A stretch of 64,000 nt of DNA from Mannheimia glucosida (GCF_046267875.1 NZ_CP176502.1:1054001-1118000), one strand, 5' to 3'; shown: positions 18,437 through 27,756, counted from the stretch's first letter. Notes: generated by a model not told the origin, from the sequence alone. Numbers and translations: made by a program.

Positions 18437-19317
18437 TACTCTTTTTCTCCTTGTGTCATTGCATTGTGTAAAAACTCAGCAAAGTGCGAGATGGAATCAG
18501 CCCCACCAAAGAGCCAAACAGGCGGTAATACTTTCATACAACGGTTTTTACCAAATCCTAAACGTTGCCAAATGTAGCTATTTTCTAAATCTGCTTGCGT
18601 CATTTTAGAAAAAGGTGAGATGACAATTAAACAGGTGCGTTCGGGTAATTTAGCTAAATCACTCATAGGAATAAGTTTATTTCCCCAGCGATCTCCCACA
18701 CCTAAATCAGCTTGTTTTAAGCCCATCAAATCAAAGGCTACACGGAACATTGAATTAGACGCATATATGCGTAACTCTCTCGGAGAGCCAAATTGAACAA
18801 CAGAGTAGTAATCAATATCTGGATTACTGTTAAGGATTTCTTTCCCCCATTGAGCCAACGTTTGTTCAGTTTTCGTTAAATATGCTTCTGCCGCACTAGG
18901 GTTTTTAATCGCTGTTCCAATCATACGAGTGGCTTTTTGGTAAGTATGCCAATGTTGCTGAGGTTCAGTATTGCCACCATCAAATAGCACGTCTATTTGT
19001 GGAATTTCTTTCGGGTAAACAGAAGCCAAGTGAGCGTAGAAAAAGTTTGATAGCACCAATTCAACAGGAAGCTGTGCTAATAATTCGCGATTAGGCTGAT
19101 AACGCGCTCCAATATCTAACACGCTATTAGGCTGAATAGGGCGGTGCGACCATAGCGGATAAATTCGCTTATCCCCCATCGCAATGGGCGGATTTCCCAT
19201 TTCAGTAAGGGCAGAGGCAATAGACCAATCTGGTGTAAAAATATTAGGTTGAGCAAATGCGGTAGAAATTTGCAAAATAAAGAGAAAAATGAACCGCTTG
19301 TATTGCCTAAACATCAT
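18436..19317 (-). CDS. fhuD: Ferric hydroxamate periplasmic binding protein FhuD
   Basis: A 293-residue binding protein of the FecB/FhuD class. The signal peptide is residues about 1-22 (FIFLFILQISTAFA, cut before QPNIF). The mature chain contains PDWSIASALTEMGNPPIAMG, then LDIGARYQPNRELLAQLPVELVLSN, and the C-terminal PPVWLFGGADSISHFAEFLH, as in FhuD. The start overlaps the fhuC stop (ATGA). It delivers ferric hydroxamates to FhuB/FhuC. A second Met directly follows the first, so the exact start is uncertain by one codon. Confidence 0.92.
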   Translation of the reverse strand: MMFRQYKRFIFLFILQISTAFAQPNIFTPDWSIASALTEMGNPPIAMGDKRIYPLWSHRPIQPNSVLDIGARYQPNRELLAQLPVELVLSNFFYAHLASVYPKEIPQIDVLFDGGNTEPQQHWHTYQKATRMIGTAIKNPSAAEAYLTKTEQTLAQWGKEILNSNPDIDYYSVVQFGSPRELRIYASNSMFRVAFDLMGLKQADLGVGDRWGNKLIPMSDLAKLPERTCLIVISPFSKMTQADLENSYIWQRLGFGKNRCMKVLPPVWLFGGADSISHFAEFLHNAMTQGEKE

Positions 19318-20081
19318 AATACCGCCACTTTATGTAAGCCTGCAGGGTGGTTAAACAAGTGCAGTTTTAGCCCGAAGATCTCAAGTAATTTCTGTTCTTG
19401 CATAATTTCATCAACAGAACCTTGAATACAGAGTTCGCCTTGCTTTAACGCAATAATTTCATCACAAAATTGGGAGGCAAGATTAATATCGTGAATAATG
19501 ATAATGACAGTTAAACCTTGTTCATTCACTAGCTTGCGAATAAGCTGCATTACTTCAACTTGATAAACAATATCAAGGGCAGCCAATGGCTCATCTAGCA
19601 GTAAATAGGGTGTTTGTTGGGCTAAGCACATAGCAAGCCAAACTCGTTGTTTTTCTCCGCCTGATAGACTATTTACAGGCTGTTTAGCAAACTGAGTAAC
19701 GGAGGTGCTTTCCATTGCTTGCTCAACAATTTGAACATCAAATTCTGTTGGTTTTTGTAGCCATTTTTGATATGGAAATCGCCCTAAAGCAACCAGTTCC
19801 TGCACTAAGAAATCCGCCGCTTCAGGTAAACGTTGTGGTAAATAGGCAATATGTTTTGCCGCTTCTTTGGTAGAAAGCTGATGAAGTGGTAATCCATCGA
19901 CTAAAATTGAACCGCTGGTAGGCGTTATATCTCCGCTTAGTAAACGCATTAACGTTGATTTACCCGAGCCGTTATGGCCTATTACGCCATATAAACGCCC
20001 CTTGCTTAAATTGAGGGAAATATTGCTTAGCAGTTTACGGTTTTGTTCAACAGAGTAGCTAATGGAATTTATTTGAATCAT
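19314..20081 (-). CDS. fhuC: Ferric hydroxamate ABC transporter ATPase FhuC
   Basis: A 255-residue ATPase. Walker A is GHNGSGKST, the signature LSGGEKQRVWLA, Walker B YLLLDEPLAALD and the switch His is in IIHDINLAS. It is the first gene of fhuCDBA and powers import through FhuB. I chose ATG 20081 (MIQINSISYSVEQNRKLL), which fits the family N-terminus. An in-frame ATG at 20102 would add seven residues. Neither has a strong ribosome site, and a terminator-like hairpin lies immediately upstream (20103-20125), with a Fur-like site further up. Confidence 0.93.
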   Translation of the reverse strand: MIQINSISYSVEQNRKLLSNISLNLSKGRLYGVIGHNGSGKSTLMRLLSGDITPTSGSILVDGLPLHQLSTKEAAKHIAYLPQRLPEAADFLVQELVALGRFPYQKWLQKPTEFDVQIVEQAMESTSVTQFAKQPVNSLSGGEKQRVWLAMCLAQQTPYLLLDEPLAALDIVYQVEVMQLIRKLVNEQGLTVIIIIHDINLASQFCDEIIALKQGELCIQGSVDEIMQEQKLLEIFGLKLHLFNHPAGLHKVAVL

Positions 20082-20102
20082 AGTGTTGTGTTTTAAGAGC
20101 AT

Positions 20103-20125
20103 AAAAAAGGTGGGATTACCCCACC
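20103..20125 (-). terminator. Terminator-like hairpin in the fhuC leader
   Basis: Read on the minus strand, GGTGGG-GTAAT-CCCACC is followed at once by six T. It is a classic intrinsic-terminator shape, yet it lies between the presumed promoter/Fur site and the fhuC start, and ends one base before an in-frame ATG (20102). It may be an attenuator of the operon, or the end of some short upstream transcript. Confidence 0.55.
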
Positions 20126-20198
20126 AAATCAATCAAAATGAAAATGAGTAGATGAAAATCTATTATGAAAACGGTGCTAAATATATTTTTATTGTAAA

Positions 20199-20213
20199 TG
20201 AAAGTCAATATCA
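20199..20213 (-). promoter_or_regulatory. Candidate Fur box upstream of fhuCDBA
   Basis: TGAAAGTCAATATCA matches the 7-1-7 Fur consensus TGATAATNATTATCA at 11 of 14 fixed positions and sits within AAATGA...TCATTT. It is about 118 bases before the fhuC start. Iron control of a hydroxamate operon is expected, and the match supports it. Confidence 0.55.
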
Positions 20214-20333
20214 TTTGGTTTTAGGTGAGGGTAAATTTTAGGATAAATAAAAAATAACCGACTAAATTACTAGGTAATTCAATCGGTTATAAGTGGTCGG
20301 ATATTTAATAAAAAATCTTATTTTTATGAATAG

Positions 20334-21614
20334 CTATTCAGCTTGTCCCCAAGGAGCAACCTTAAACAACATTAGCATTCCCGGAATACCAATAAAGAAA
20401 CAGAGCCAAAAGAATTGGTAATACCCCATCATTTCGACTAAATGCCCGGTGTAAGCCCCGAGCATTTTGCTTGGTAGAGCAGACAGACTGGTGAAAATCG
20501 CCAGTTGCATTGCGGTATAAGCCGGGTTGGTTTCACGAGCCATAAAAGCAACAAAAGCGGCAGTGCCCAGCCCAACGCCCAAATATTCGCCTGCCATCAC
20601 TAAGCCAAGTTTCCACAGCTCTGTTGCACCGATACTCTCGGTAGGAAAATGCCCAAAACTGGCAAGGTAAGCGAAGCCTAAAATCGTAATTAATTGCACA
20701 AATCCGAACAGCCATAACGCACGGTTAACGCCCAATTTCAACATTGCCACGCCACCAATAATGCCTCCGCCAATACTGCACCAAAGTGAAGTCATTTTCA
20801 CAATGCCGGCAATGTGTGATTTAGTAAAACCCATATCCAAAATAAATTTGGTTTGTAGCGTAGTGGCAAGGGAATCGCCTAATTTATACAGGAAGATAAA
20901 CAGAATCAGCCCAATCGCCCCAGCCACGCCTTTGCGGGTGAAAAACTCTTTGAACGGATCGACAAACGCCATATAAAACGGCTTAGTGCGGTCGATTGGC
21001 TTATGGTTAGGTTCAGCAGCGATGAGCGTAACGAATAAACAAGGCACTAAAAAAGCAGCGGTAATCAGAAACACCGTATCCCACGCATAATGGTCGGCTA
21101 AAAACAGCGAAAGTCCACCCGGAATTAGACCTGCAATACGATAAGCATTAACGTGAATGGAATTACCTAAACCCAGCTCGTTATCCGATAAAATCTCACG
21201 CCGAAACGCATCCACTACAATATCTTGAGTTGCAGAGAGAAAAGCTAACAGTACGGAAAGGGTAACAATAATCGAAATATCTTTTACCGGGTCGAACAAG
21301 CCAAAGCTGGCTAAAATCACTAATAGCCCGATTTGCGAAATGAAAATCCAGCTTTTGCGTCTACCCAAAAAGGGGGGAAAGTAACGATCTAACAATGCAG
21401 CCCACAGGAATTTCCACGTGTAGGGCAACGAGGTTAGGGTAAAGGCGGCAATGGTTTTAATGTCTAAATTGGCACTGGTTAGCCAAGCCGGCATTAGTTG
21501 AATCAACACAAACAACGGCAAGCCGGAACAAAAGCCGGTGTAAACACAAAGCAGCATATTTTTAGTAAAAATCTGCTGCCAGATAGAGCGTTTGGGTTCG
21601 TGACAAGCGGTCAT
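20334..21614 (-). CDS. ampG: Muropeptide permease AmpG
   Basis: A 426-residue major-facilitator permease importing GlcNAc-anhydroMurNAc peptides for cell-wall recycling. Typical AmpG stretches are GFCSGLPLFVLIQLMPAWL near the N-terminus, SLPYTWKFLWAALLDRY, and DIVVDAFRREIL in the middle, with about twelve hydrophobic segments. I chose ATG 21614 because AGGA stands just before it. That ATG is the start of ATGACCGCTTGT, so the coding start lies inside an uptake signal. The longer in-frame start at 21659 has no ribosome site. E. coli AmpG is longer (491), the difference being at the C-terminus. Confidence 0.9.
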   Translation of the reverse strand: MTACHEPKRSIWQQIFTKNMLLCVYTGFCSGLPLFVLIQLMPAWLTSANLDIKTIAAFTLTSLPYTWKFLWAALLDRYFPPFLGRRKSWIFISQIGLLVILASFGLFDPVKDISIIVTLSVLLAFLSATQDIVVDAFRREILSDNELGLGNSIHVNAYRIAGLIPGGLSLFLADHYAWDTVFLITAAFLVPCLFVTLIAAEPNHKPIDRTKPFYMAFVDPFKEFFTRKGVAGAIGLILFIFLYKLGDSLATTLQTKFILDMGFTKSHIAGIVKMTSLWCSIGGGIIGGVAMLKLGVNRALWLFGFVQLITILGFAYLASFGHFPTESIGATELWKLGLVMAGEYLGVGLGTAAFVAFMARETNPAYTAMQLAIFTSLSALPSKMLGAYTGHLVEMMGYYQFFWLCFFIGIPGMLMLFKVAPWGQAE

Positions 21615-21778
21615 ATTTTTCCTAAATTTTGCAAGAGAAAAGGGAAAACTGTATGTCAATATAGCATACTTTTAAGGGCGTCCCTAACCCTTTCAATTTC
21701 TTCACAGATAAGGTTTGACAGCCTTGCGACATATTTCTATTATTCCTTTTAATCAAACTAAAAAACTGGAAGCAGAGT

Positions 21779-24700
21779 ATGAACACGCAGCATAGAACCG
21801 AATTCCTTCAAAATGCCCTTACCGAACGCATTCTTATCTTAGACGGTGCGATGGGAACGATGATCCAAAAATATAAACTGACCGAATCTGATTTCCGCGG
21901 TGAACGTTTTAAAAACAGCACCATCGACCTTAAAGGCAATAACGACCTACTCACACTCACCCAACCACTCCTGATTTCTGCTATTCACGAGAAATATTTA
22001 GCCGCCGGTGCGGATATTATCGAAACTAACACCTTTAGTGCGACTACCATTGCTCAAGCAGATTATGAACTTGAAAGTATTGCTTATGAGCTGAATCTTG
22101 TGGGGGCAAAACTTGCCCGCCTTGCTGCCGATAAATTCTCCACCCCTGAAAAACCTCGTTTTGTTGCTGGTATTCTTGGGCCAACCAACCGTACTTGTTC
22201 GATTTCGCCTGACGTAAACGACCCCGGTTTCCGTAACATTACCTTTATGCAACTGGTGGAAGCCTACGCAGAGGCAACCCGAGGGTTGATTGAGGGCGGG
22301 GCGGATCTGATTATGATCGAGACCATTTTCGATACCCTGAATGCCAAAGCCGCCGTGTTTGCGATTGAAACGGTGTTTGATGAGATGGGCGTGAAGTTGC
22401 CGATAATGATCTCCGGCACCATTACCGATGCCTCAGGGCGAACGCTGTCGGGGCAGACCACAGAGGCGTTTTATAACTCGCTCCGCCACGCCAAACCTCT
22501 GACATTCGGCTTGAACTGTGCGCTCGGACCGAAGGAACTTCGCCCTTATGTGGAGATGATGTCAAAAATCAGCGAGACTTTCGTCTCGGTTCACCCGAAT
22601 GCCGGCTTGCCAAACGCCTTTGGTGGGTACGATTTGGGGGCGGAAGAGATGGCGACTTACATCAAAGAGTGGGCAGAACTCGGCTGGCTGAACATTGTCG
22701 GCGGCTGTTGTGGCACCACGCCGGAGCATATCCAAGCCTTTGCCGAAGCAACCAAAGGCGTTGCTCCTCGCAAATTACCTGAAATCCCAACCGCTATGCG
22801 TTTGTCGGGCTTAGAGCCACTCACGATTGACGATAATTCGCTGTTTGTAAATGTGGGCGAACGCAATAACGTCACCGGTTCGGCAAAATTTAAGAAACTG
22901 ATTAAAGAAGAGAAATTTGCGGAAGCGATTGAAATTGCCATCAGCCAAGTGGAAAACGGGGCGCAGGTGATTGACGTGAATATGGACGAGGCGTTGCTCA
23001 ATTCCAAAAAATGTATGACCCGTTTCCTCAACATTCTTGCTACCGAACCCGAAGCCGCCAAAGTGCCGATTATGATCGACTCCTCGAAATGGGAGGTGAT
23101 CGAGGCGGGCTTGCAAACCGTGCAGGGCAAGCCGATTGTGAACTCAATTTCCCTAAAAGAGGGCGAAGAGAAATTTATTCACCAAGCCAAACTCTGCCGC
23201 CGATATGGGGCTGCGGTGGTAGTGATGGCGTTTGACGAAGTCGGGCAAGCGGATACGGAAGAACGCAAGGTAGAAATCTGTACCCGAGCTTATCGGATTT
23301 TGGTTGATCAGCTCGATTTCCCACCGGAAGACATTATTTTCGACCCGAACATTTTTGCGATTGCCACCGGCATTGAAGAACACAATAACTACGGGGTGGA
23401 CTTTATCCAAGCCTGTGAGCGGATTAAGCGAGACTTGCCATACGCCAAAATTTCCGGCGGGGTGTCGAATGTCTCCTTCTCTTTCCGTGGCAACAATGTG
23501 GTGCGTGAGGCTATTCACGCCGTCTTCCTCTACTATGCGATCAAAGCCGGAATGGATATGGGGATCGTGAACGCAGGGCAGTTGGCGATTTATGACGACC
23601 TCGACCCTGAACTGCGAGAAGCGATTGAAGATGCGGTGCTGAACCGCCGTCATGACGCCACCGACCGCCTGTTGGAAATTTCCGAAAAATATCGGGGCGT
23701 AAAAGTAGAAAGTGCCGATGAAAGTGCCGCCGAATGGCGAAACTTGCCTGTGGCAGAGCGTTTAAAACACGCCCTCGTGAAAGGCATTACCACCTACATT
23801 ATTGAAGATACCGAAGAGGCTCGCCAGCAATTTGCCTCTCCGCTGGAAGTGATTGAAGGGCCGCTAATGGCGGGGATGGACGTGGTGGGCGACCTGTTCG
23901 GAGACGGTAAAATGTTCCTGCCGCAAGTGGTGAAATCGGCTCGGGTAATGAAACAGTCCGTTGCCTATTTAGAGCCGTACATCAATGCCACCAAGCAGAA
24001 AGGATCGAGCAACGGCAAAATGGTGATCGCCACCGTGAAAGGCGATGTACACGACATCGGCAAAAACATCGTGAGCGTGGTGTTGCAGTGCAATAACTTT
24101 GAAGTGATCGACTTAGGCGTGATGGTGCCTGCTGATGTGATTATCGAAACCGCTATTCGAGAAAAAGCCGATCTCATTGGGTTAAGTGGGCTAATTACCC
24201 CATCGCTTGACGAAATGGAGTATTTTTTAGATGAAATGAACCGCTTGAAGCTCGATATTCCGGTGCTGATTGGCGGTGCAACCACCTCAAAAGAGCATAC
24301 GGCGATCAAACTCTATCCGAAATATAACTACCCCGTAGTCTATACCGCTAACGCTTCACGTTGCGTCACCGTCTGTGCGACCTTGATGAACCCTGAGGCA
24401 AAAGCGGAATTTTGGGAAAAAACCAAAGCCGAGTACGAAGAAATTCAGCGTAAATTTGCCGTTCGTAAACCACTTCGCAACGGTTTATCCATTGAGGAGG
24501 CTCGAGCCAATCGTTTTGACGGATTTAGTGGCGAATGGGCGGATTATGTGCCGCCAACGCCAAAACAGACCGGCATTATCGAATACAAAAATGTACCGAT
24601 TGCCACCCTACGCAAATTTATCGACTGGTCGCCATTCTTTATGCTCTGGGGCTTAATGGGCGGTTATCCTGATGCCTTCGATTATCCGGAAGGCGGCGAA

Positions 24701-25492
24701 GAGGCACGCCGTGTCTATAACGATGCCCAACGGGTGCTGGACGAATTTGAGCAAAACGGCAAGCTCAATCCAAGCGGGATTATGGGGATTTTCCCTGCTC
24801 AGCGTGAGGGCGATGATATTGCAATTTTAAACGAAGATCGCACCGCTTGTATCGGCAAATCCTACCATCTCCGCCAGCAATCTGAACGAGGCAAAAACAG
24901 CAAAAGCCCGTACAACCTCTGTTTAAGCGACTTTATCGCCGACCGAGAAAGCGGACAACAAGACTGGTTCGGAATGTTCGCCGTTTGTGCCGGCATTGAA
25001 GAACACGACTTGGTGGAAGGCTACAAAGCGGCGGGCGACGACTATAATGCCATTCTGCTCCAAGCCGTCGGCGACCGTTTGGCAGAGGCAATGGCGGAAT
25101 ATCTGCATTTTGAACTGCGTACCAAAGTATGGGGATATAGCGAAGAAACCTTCGATAACGGCCGCTTGATCCGTGAAAACTACCGAGGAATTCGTCCTGC
25201 ACCGGGCTACCCAAGCTGCCCTGAGCATACCGAAAAACAGATCATCTGGGATTTACTCGAAGTCGAACAACGGATCGGGATGAAACTCACCGAAAGCTAT
25301 GCAATGTGGCCGGCAGCAAGCGTCTGCGGCTGGTACTTCACCCACCCTGCCAGCAACTATTTTACGTTAGGGAAAATTGACGAAGATCAGGTGCTGGATT
25401 ATGCGAAGCGTAAAGGTTGGGACGAGGTTACGGCTAGGAAGTGGTTAAGTGTGGCGATGAAACAGGATGTGAAGTCTCAAATAACAGGTTAG
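21779..25492 (+). CDS. metH: Cobalamin-dependent methionine synthase
   Basis: A 1237-residue enzyme transferring the methyl of 5-methyltetrahydrofolate to homocysteine through B12. Domains in order: homocysteine-binding (about 1-330, with zinc Cys in GLNCALG and GGCCGTTPEHI), pterin-binding (about 350-620, starting near VGERNNVTGS), cobalamin cap and binding (about 650-900, with GDVHDIGKNIV where H758 is the cobalt ligand), and reactivation (about 910-1237, with RPAPGYPSCPEHTEK). Length is close to E. coli MetH (1227). No cobalamin riboswitch was seen upstream. metF lies 7.5 kb downstream, so both methyl-transfer steps are in this window. Confidence 0.97.
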   Translation: MNTQHRTEFLQNALTERILILDGAMGTMIQKYKLTESDFRGERFKNSTIDLKGNNDLLTLTQPLLISAIHEKYLAAGADIIETNTFSATTIAQADYELESIAYELNLVGAKLARLAADKFSTPEKPRFVAGILGPTNRTCSISPDVNDPGFRNITFMQLVEAYAEATRGLIEGGADLIMIETIFDTLNAKAAVFAIETVFDEMGVKLPIMISGTITDASGRTLSGQTTEAFYNSLRHAKPLTFGLNCALGPKELRPYVEMMSKISETFVSVHPNAGLPNAFGGYDLGAEEMATYIKEWAELGWLNIVGGCCGTTPEHIQAFAEATKGVAPRKLPEIPTAMRLSGLEPLTIDDNSLFVNVGERNNVTGSAKFKKLIKEEKFAEAIEIAISQVENGAQVIDVNMDEALLNSKKCMTRFLNILATEPEAAKVPIMIDSSKWEVIEAGLQTVQGKPIVNSISLKEGEEKFIHQAKLCRRYGAAVVVMAFDEVGQADTEERKVEICTRAYRILVDQLDFPPEDIIFDPNIFAIATGIEEHNNYGVDFIQACERIKRDLPYAKISGGVSNVSFSFRGNNVVREAIHAVFLYYAIKAGMDMGIVNAGQLAIYDDLDPELREAIEDAVLNRRHDATDRLLEISEKYRGVKVESADESAAEWRNLPVAERLKHALVKGITTYIIEDTEEARQQFASPLEVIEGPLMAGMDVVGDLFGDGKMFLPQVVKSARVMKQSVAYLEPYINATKQKGSSNGKMVIATVKGDVHDIGKNIVSVVLQCNNFEVIDLGVMVPADVIIETAIREKADLIGLSGLITPSLDEMEYFLDEMNRLKLDIPVLIGGATTSKEHTAIKLYPKYNYPVVYTANASRCVTVCATLMNPEAKAEFWEKTKAEYEEIQRKFAVRKPLRNGLSIEEARANRFDGFSGEWADYVPPTPKQTGIIEYKNVPIATLRKFIDWSPFFMLWGLMGGYPDAFDYPEGGEEARRVYNDAQRVLDEFEQNGKLNPSGIMGIFPAQREGDDIAILNEDRTACIGKSYHLRQQSERGKNSKSPYNLCLSDFIADRESGQQDWFGMFAVCAGIEEHDLVEGYKAAGDDYNAILLQAVGDRLAEAMAEYLHFELRTKVWGYSEETFDNGRLIRENYRGIRPAPGYPSCPEHTEKQIIWDLLEVEQRIGMKLTESYAMWPAASVCGWYFTHPASNYFTLGKIDEDQVLDYAKRKGWDEVTARKWLSVAMKQDVKSQITG

Positions 25493-25571
25493 GTATCAAT
25501 ATTCATAATAAGATATTCTGATTAAATATGATACAATTCTAAAAACTCTAAACTATTCTAAGGAAACTAAT

Positions 25572-26477
25572 ATGGCAAAAATTAAACTTGAAATAGGTGT
25601 CTTAAATGTTGCAATGCATAATCATGATGAGGGAGAGCTATCTTATGAGAATTTATTTAAGGCAATACATAATAATGATAGCTTAGAAATACAGCTAGAT
25701 GAAACTCATGCGGCTTGCCTCGGAGAATTAAATACAAATAAGAAATTTGGAGCTGAGCGTTATTTTATAGGGCAAATATATAAGTATGCCAAGATAGATC
25801 CTGAGCGAGAGTGTTTAAATACAAAAACAAAAAAGGTAGCCACAGATGAGGAAAAGAAAGCTTTGATTGTACCAAAGCATTTGAGACCACATTTTGTCAA
25901 AATCCCTTTTGTATTTATTCCTAAAGGTCATAGGCTATATATTCAAATCAAACATAAAGGAGATTCATTTGGAATTACTAGAGCTAAAAAATTATTAGAA
26001 CTATTAGTTCAAAATGCAGAGATATTCCGAAAATTTGGGGATGTTGAAATTACTATTGAGCCAGATTCAGTCGCGGTAGAAAATCTGATTAATAGAAAAG
26101 ATATTGATAAGCTAGTCCTAGATATTGTCCGTCCTAACCCAGATGATCTCAAAAGTGTTGAAAAATCTTTCTTTGAGCAGATGAAAAAGCGCAATCTAAA
26201 AAAACAAAGAGTTGAATACATATCAACAAAAGATGAAAACTTAGTTCTTGATAAAGAAATGAAAGATGAAGTTAAAATCGCAGCATCTAATGGTAAAGTT
26301 ATTGCTGAGGGTATAACAGCAGAGAATGAAAAATGGAAAACTTCGACAGAAGAAACAAATTTAATTATTAAAACTCCCTATATTGTTGATAGAACAGAAG
26401 AAAATAGAGGTGAAGACCCTGCTGAAAAGCATTTGGTCGAAACAGCATTCGATAATCACAGTGAAATAATAGGATAA
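25572..26477 (+). CDS. DUF4747-like protein, first gene of a two-gene island
   Basis: A 301-residue soluble protein. It starts MAKIKLEIGVLNVAMHNH. Residues about 95-115 (HLRPHFVKIPFVFIPKGHRL) and 120-165 (KHKGDSFGITRAKKLLELLV) look like the DUF4747 family, by pattern only. The last 90 residues are charged and A/E/K rich (KWKTSTEETNLIIKTPYIVD) and probably helical or loosely folded. The gene is visibly richer in A+T than its neighbours and holds no uptake-signal core. It is followed eight bases later by a membrane-protein gene, so the two are very likely one operon. I recall such pairs among proposed phage-defence genes, but that is memory, not shown here. Confidence 0.6.
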   Translation: MAKIKLEIGVLNVAMHNHDEGELSYENLFKAIHNNDSLEIQLDETHAACLGELNTNKKFGAERYFIGQIYKYAKIDPERECLNTKTKKVATDEEKKALIVPKHLRPHFVKIPFVFIPKGHRLYIQIKHKGDSFGITRAKKLLELLVQNAEIFRKFGDVEITIEPDSVAVENLINRKDIDKLVLDIVRPNPDDLKSVEKSFFEQMKKRNLKKQRVEYISTKDENLVLDKEMKDEVKIAASNGKVIAEGITAENEKWKTSTEETNLIIKTPYIVDRTEENRGEDPAEKHLVETAFDNHSEIIG

Positions 26478-26485
26478 AATTGAAT

Positions 26486-27055
26486 ATGAAAATACTAAAA
26501 GATAGCTATCAAGGTGTTTCTGAAATATTCCAGTATTATTGGGATATTTATGGTGGGTGGAGAGCATTATTGGTCTCTCCTTATTTACATATAGCAATTC
26601 TTTTATTAATTTTCACTCATCATCAATGGATGTCAAGAGACTGGTGGGAGCAGAGCTTATCTATCCTTCCTAATCTACTTGGGTTCTCATTAGGTGGATT
26701 CGCTATTTTCTTAGGCTTAGGAGATGAGCAATTTAGAGCGATTTTAGCAGCGAAAGATGAGAATGAAAAAAGCTCTGTTTATACTGTAGTATCTGCTACT
26801 TTTGTGCATTTTATTTTAGTCCAAGGATTAGGAATTATTTTTGCTTTATTAGCGAAAGCATTAGCATATCAACCTATTTGGTTGCCTGATAACTATATGT
26901 TCTATTTTGCTTATATCACCCCTATATTTTGGGGAATTGGCTATTTATTTTTACTATATGCTCTAACATCAATGATAGCTGTCGTAATGGCAATTTTTAG
27001 ATGTACGAGATTGTATGAAAAATATCAAGAAATTAATAATAACGAGGATAACTAA
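26486..27055 (+). CDS. Membrane protein paired with the DUF4747-like gene
   Basis: A 189-residue inner-membrane protein with about four to five hydrophobic segments, at about residues 31-46 (YLHIAILLLIFTHH), 58-76 (LLGFSLGGFAIFLGLG), 103-126 (ATFVHFILVQGLGIIFALLA) and 137-170. Before and between them lie DSYQGVSEIFQYYWDIYGGW and a short charged loop EQFRAILAAKDENEKSS. I recognise no family. I chose ATG 26486 with AGGA (26471-26474) upstream; a TTG at 26480 would add two residues. It follows the DUF4747-like gene after eight bases and shares its A+T-rich base use. Possible role: membrane effector or anchor for its partner (inference). Confidence 0.6.
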   Translation: MKILKDSYQGVSEIFQYYWDIYGGWRALLVSPYLHIAILLLIFTHHQWMSRDWWEQSLSILPNLLGFSLGGFAIFLGLGDEQFRAILAAKDENEKSSVYTVVSATFVHFILVQGLGIIFALLAKALAYQPIWLPDNYMFYFAYITPIFWGIGYLFLLYALTSMIAVVMAIFRCTRLYEKYQEINNNEDN

Positions 27056-27107
27056 CTGAATTGTATATCATATCTAACTAATATATTTACAAGCGGTCAT
27101 TTTCCCC

Positions 27108-27170
27108 GATGGCGCTCGTCTCTGACGAATGCCTTACAATCTGCAGCACCCGTCTGAGACGGGCGCTATC
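27108..27170. repeat. Intergenic inverted repeat downstream of the two-gene island
   Basis: GATGGCGCTCGTCTC (27108-27122) and GAGACGGGCGCTATC (27156-27170) can pair fully if two G-U pairs are allowed. The right part also contains CCCGTCTGAGACGGG (27149-27163), a perfect palindrome around one base, so two folds compete. An uptake signal lies on each side (near 27091 and 27225). It is probably a small dispersed palindromic element. The rest of the gap shows nothing more. Confidence 0.65.
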
Positions 27171-27297
27171 ATCAACAACAAGCAGTCACTTCCCCCAAAA
27201 CTTTGCAAATTCCCCCACAAAACTGACCGCTTGTACCTAGCCTAAATTCAGCTATCATAACCCTTGTTCTTTTAACCCTATTTTCGGAAACATTTTT

Positions 27298-27756
27298 ATG
27301 CCTAAATTTAAACTGATTTTACTCGCCGCCACTTTGGCAGGCTTATTTGCTTGTACGCCGTCTGAACAAAAGAAATCGGCACAGGTGGGATATTTGAAAA
27401 CCAATATCAGCCAAGCGGAATTGAATAATACGGCGAATTACAAACGCTATAATTATTACTGTAACAACCTGACCACGGGCGAAACGTCATTTTTGGCAAC
27501 CTATTTTCCGCTGTCTCGTGAGAGCCGTAAGCAAGAGAATTTTGGTATCTATTTTCAGTTAGACGGTGGCAAAGCTGAGCTGTTTGATCATCTGCAAAAC
27601 CGTACCTTAGGCGGTAATAAATTTGAGGTGAGCTATCGTTCTTATCAGCCGATTGACGGTAGCTATGTGGATTTAATCGCCCGTGAGCATAGCTCGACTT
27701 ACTACAAAAATTTCAACGGCACACAATTGCCGTGGTTGGAGTGCCGTCAGGGCTAA
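27298..27756 (+). CDS. Small lipoprotein of unknown function
   Basis: A 152-residue protein with a lipoprotein signal: MPKFKLILLAATLAGLFAC, with lipobox LFAC giving Cys19 as the lipid-bearing residue, followed by TPSEQKK. The mature part has two cysteines (YYCNNLT and LECRQG) that could pair, and a central stretch FGIYFQLDGGKAELFDHLQN. I recognise no family. Residue +2 is Thr, so an outer-membrane location is likely. Monocistronic; convergent with the ATPase gene, 22 bases apart. Confidence 0.7.
   Translation: MPKFKLILLAATLAGLFACTPSEQKKSAQVGYLKTNISQAELNNTANYKRYNYYCNNLTTGETSFLATYFPLSRESRKQENFGIYFQLDGGKAELFDHLQNRTLGGNKFEVSYRSYQPIDGSYVDLIAREHSSTYYKNFNGTQLPWLECRQG

Noticed and set aside
21615..21778. 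Cobalamin or SAM riboswitch before metH
   Set aside because: No conserved core seen in this short gap.
22657..23653. Several open frames on the minus strand inside metH
   Set aside because: They mirror the codon use of metH and encode nothing recognisable.
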